Source of the DNA: Zanthoxylum bungeanum
Lineage: Eukaryota > Streptophyta > Magnoliopsida > Sapindales > Rutaceae
Direction of reading: 5' to 3'
Length of the DNA: 64,000 nt
NCBI GenBank assembly: GCA_019454045.1
Contig: SKCR01036751.1
Coordinates: forward strand, 868,001 to 932,000
Below the pieces are notes generated by a model, which was given only the letters and a program-made list of their open reading frames with translations, did no database searches and was not told the DNA's origin. Of this stretch, positions 61,092 to 64,000 are shown one piece after another (the stretch's first letter is position 1; each line of letters opens with the position of its first letter). A program made the translations under genes and the position numbers.

Positions 61092-64000
61092 AATTAAGTT
61101 TCACATCACGTCATCTGACACCTAATTTCTAGCATTAATTTTTTATTATTAGAATATCTTTACAAGAAAAATAAAATAAAATAATTTAAGCTCATATATA
61201 TATATATATAAGTTAAATATTTTTAAGCTCTCTCAATGCGCTACGTAAGTGACTCAATTTTGAAATAAGAAAAATAAAATAAAATAATTTTAATTAGAAA
61301 TTAAATTAAGTTATCATATTCATAATAAAAAAACTAACAAATTAATCTATCATATTTTTAATCAAATATGTATATAAATCTATATAGTTTATCATCATAA
61401 TTTCATCAACAATCCATCCAATTTACAGCCACGGATTAAATCAAACGAATGTAACTATTGGATTTAATCCAAAAACCACAAACAAAATCCTGTAAATATA
61501 TATTCACATATGTTTACCATTTTTATTCCTAATATATATATATAATTCTTTAATAAATCTGATATATTTATCATTTTCCCATCTAAGAATACTACAATGA
61601 TAATTAAGAGAAATATTAAAATCCACTAAAAATTCAATTTTTTTTTTATTACATTTCACTATTAAAAAAATATAAATATCGTATAATATAATCATAATAA
61701 ACATTTAATTCTTATATGCCACTAAGAGGCCAATTTTTTTTGGCCAACTAATCATGCACGTATGCAACTCAATGTTAATAAATATTTCAATTTCACGCAA
61801 ACTAGAATTTCACGTCCGTATGCAAATTATATGCTACTCATAACTGATGAAACGACGATAGGTGAAGAAATTAATGATTACGAAATAGTAGAAAGAGATA
61901 GCAGTGGAAAAAATAAGGAAAATAAAAAAATGAAAGTATGTATTTTAATTCAAAAGCTGCATGAATTAATTTATTGGTTTTTAATTTAAATTTCTTTATT
62001 TTTTTTACAGTTTAATATTTTCAATCTTTGTGTGGGAACCCGAGATTTAATTCTTGCCTCAAGTGATGATTTTTTTATTGTACTTTGATTTCATTGTTTG
62101 AATTTTTGATCACAAAATTGATTGTTCTTGATTATTTTGCCATTTTATCGTAATTGTACAAATAATTAGATTAAAGAGTTGCAATGTGTATGACAATATA
62201 ACTTATATTTTGTATTAAAAAAATTTCTCAAATTTTTCTAAAATAATTTAAATGGTGCGCAGTTTAAGAGTTCATATTTGGTTCGTTATTTTATTTTTTT
62301 GAGATTTTAAGGTTAGCAAGAAAAATAAAAGAAAATGGATAAAGGAAAGAGATGTGAGAAAAAAATATTTAATTTTTTTAAAAAGAAAGTTGGCAAAATT
62401 TAAGTTAACAATCTTAATGAATTGCTTAGATGTCATTCTACTTTATTTCTATCATTAGAAAAAAGTTAAATAAAAATTGTACGAAATATTTTTAAATCTT
62501 TCTCATCGCGCTACATGGCGACTTCATATTAAATTTATAAAATTAAATTAATAAATCTACTAAATAAAAATACATATTATAATAAGTATACATATTATAA
62601 TTTTATAAGAATAATATTATAACAAGAAAATATATTAGACTATCATATTAAAAAAAAAACTACTAAATTATATACTATTAACCTATTAATTTTTTATTAT
62701 TAAATTATAAAAATTAAAATATCTCGATAATTTTTTTTATTAAATTATAAAATTAAAATAATAAATTATTAACATAAGAAACATATTACAATATAAAAAC
62801 ATAATTTACTATTAAAATAAGAAACTTATTTAATTAATTAATATTTTAATTTATTATTATTAAATTATAAAATTAAAATGAAGAAAGCTATTATAATAAG
62901 AAAATATATATAATTTCTCATTAAAATAAAAAAAATACCTGGCACTTAATCTATAAAATTAACCTGTATAATTAATTTTTTATTACTAAATTATAAAATT
63001 AAAATATATTTACAATTAATTTATATTAAATAAAAAAATATTACAATAAAAATATATATTATATTTTTTAAATACTATTAAATTATAACATTAAATTAAT
63101 AAATCTATCAAATTAAAACTATATTATAACAAGAAAATATATTATATTATCCGATTAATTTTTGAATAATATCACAGATAATCCGGTGAATATATATATA
63201 TAAGTTAAATTTTTTTAAGCATCCTCATTGCGCCACATGGTGACTCACAATTAAATTATAAAATAAAAATCTATTAAAATAATAATACATATTATAATTT
63301 TATAAGAACTATATTATTATAAGAAAATATATTATATTATCCTATTAAAATAAGAATTACTATTAAATTATAAAATAAAATTAATAAATCTAAAAATAAA
63401 AACATTTTATAACAATAAAATATTTACAAGCCTCTTATCGCGCTACATGATGACTCACAATTAAATTATAAAATAAAATTAATAAATCTATAAAATAAAA
63501 ACATATTACAATAAAAATATATATTATAATTTTATAAGAACTCTATGATTTTTAAAAATATATCACATTATCATATTAAAATAAGAAATATTATTAAATT
63601 AATAAATCTAAAAATAAGAACCTTATATAATAAGAAAATATATGGTACTATCCTATTAAAATAAGAAATACTATTAAATTATAAAATTATATTAATAAAT
63701 ATATTAAATAAAAAAACATATTACACTAAAAATGTATATTAATTATAATTTTATAAGAACAATATTATAGTAAGAAAATATATTATATCATCCTATTAAA
63801 ATAATAAATACTACTAAATTATAAAATTGAATTAATGAATCTAAAAATAGGAACATTATTATAATAAGAAACCTATTATACTATTATCCGATAATTTTTT
63901 GAATAATATCATAGATAATCCGAATATATAAATATATATAATATATAAGATAAAAATTTTAAAACTTTCTCATAACGCCATATGGTATCTAATATATGCA
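60991..64000. repeat. Very AT-rich modular repeat region
   Basis: A box of the form CTCATCGCGCTACATGGCGAC recurs at 61229-61252, 62498-62524, 63219-63247, 63430-63458 and 63964-63990 on the plus strand, and inverted at 61007-61035. Between boxes are many copies of TTAAATTATAAAATTAA and AATAAATCTA. A longer unit that includes ATCCGATTAATTTTTGAATA and AGATAATCCG appears before the boxes at 63219 and 63964. A plain AT dinucleotide run fills 61050-61089. No gene is visible. The boxes resemble 5' parts of plant Helitrons or MITEs, which I cannot confirm. Confidence 0.6.

Overview
This window is eukaryotic nuclear DNA from a flowering plant, most likely a eudicot. It is AT-rich, its genes have many GT-AG introns, and old mobile elements fill most of the remaining space. 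I cannot name the species from the sequence. Four host genes are supported. (1) A half-size ABC transporter of the TAP2/ALS1 (ABCB27) type on the + strand, 16934-22477, 17 exons, 638 aa. (2) A mitochondrial-type rhomboid protease (RBL12-like) on the + strand, 27563-32865, 8 exons, 324 aa. (3) A kelch-repeat protein on the + strand, 37085-41758, 11 exons, 582 aa. (4) A SPIRAL1-like microtubule protein on the - strand, 42420-43054, 2 coding exons, 123 aa. From memory, the rhomboid and kelch genes are also neighbours in Arabidopsis (At1g18600/At1g18610), so this looks like a conserved gene pair.

Left arm (1-16371): mobile elements only. A Ty1/copia element on the - strand has an LTR at 3402-5370, a Met-tRNA primer binding site and a broken gag. 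A Ty3/gypsy element of Athila/Tat type, also on the - strand, has a 3' LTR at 6046-7281 and a decayed gag at 8880-9960. Small hAT elements sit at 1-93, 5493-5757 and 7943-8148. A complete gag-only LTR element occupies 10868-15450. It has two 794-bp LTRs, a 5-bp target duplication, a gag with no visible pol, and two tandem arrays (83-bp and 44-bp units). It lies inside an older LTR-like sequence (about 9953-16371).

Middle (16372-44000): the four genes. SINEs, hAT and Helitron-like remnants and a duplicated segment lie in their introns and spacers.

Right arm (44000-64000): nested elements. A copia gag on the - strand is split by a small hAT element (44521-48811). That element is itself split by a 3970-bp hAT element (44724-48693) with an exact 8-bp target duplication and a transposase pseudogene carrying three in-frame stops. 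Further right are a probable copia LTR with a recent 245-bp tandem duplication, a LINE reverse-transcriptase remnant, a second large copia LTR (about 55307-57849), a gypsy-type LTR split by a 1859-bp solo LTR, and a very AT-rich modular repeat region up to the end.

I found no new cellular system. The most unusual content is the gag-only retrotransposon with its repeat arrays, the three-level hAT/hAT/copia nest, and the repeat modules at 60990-64000. Exon limits were set by hand from reading frame and splice signals. Family assignments come from motif recognition, not searches.
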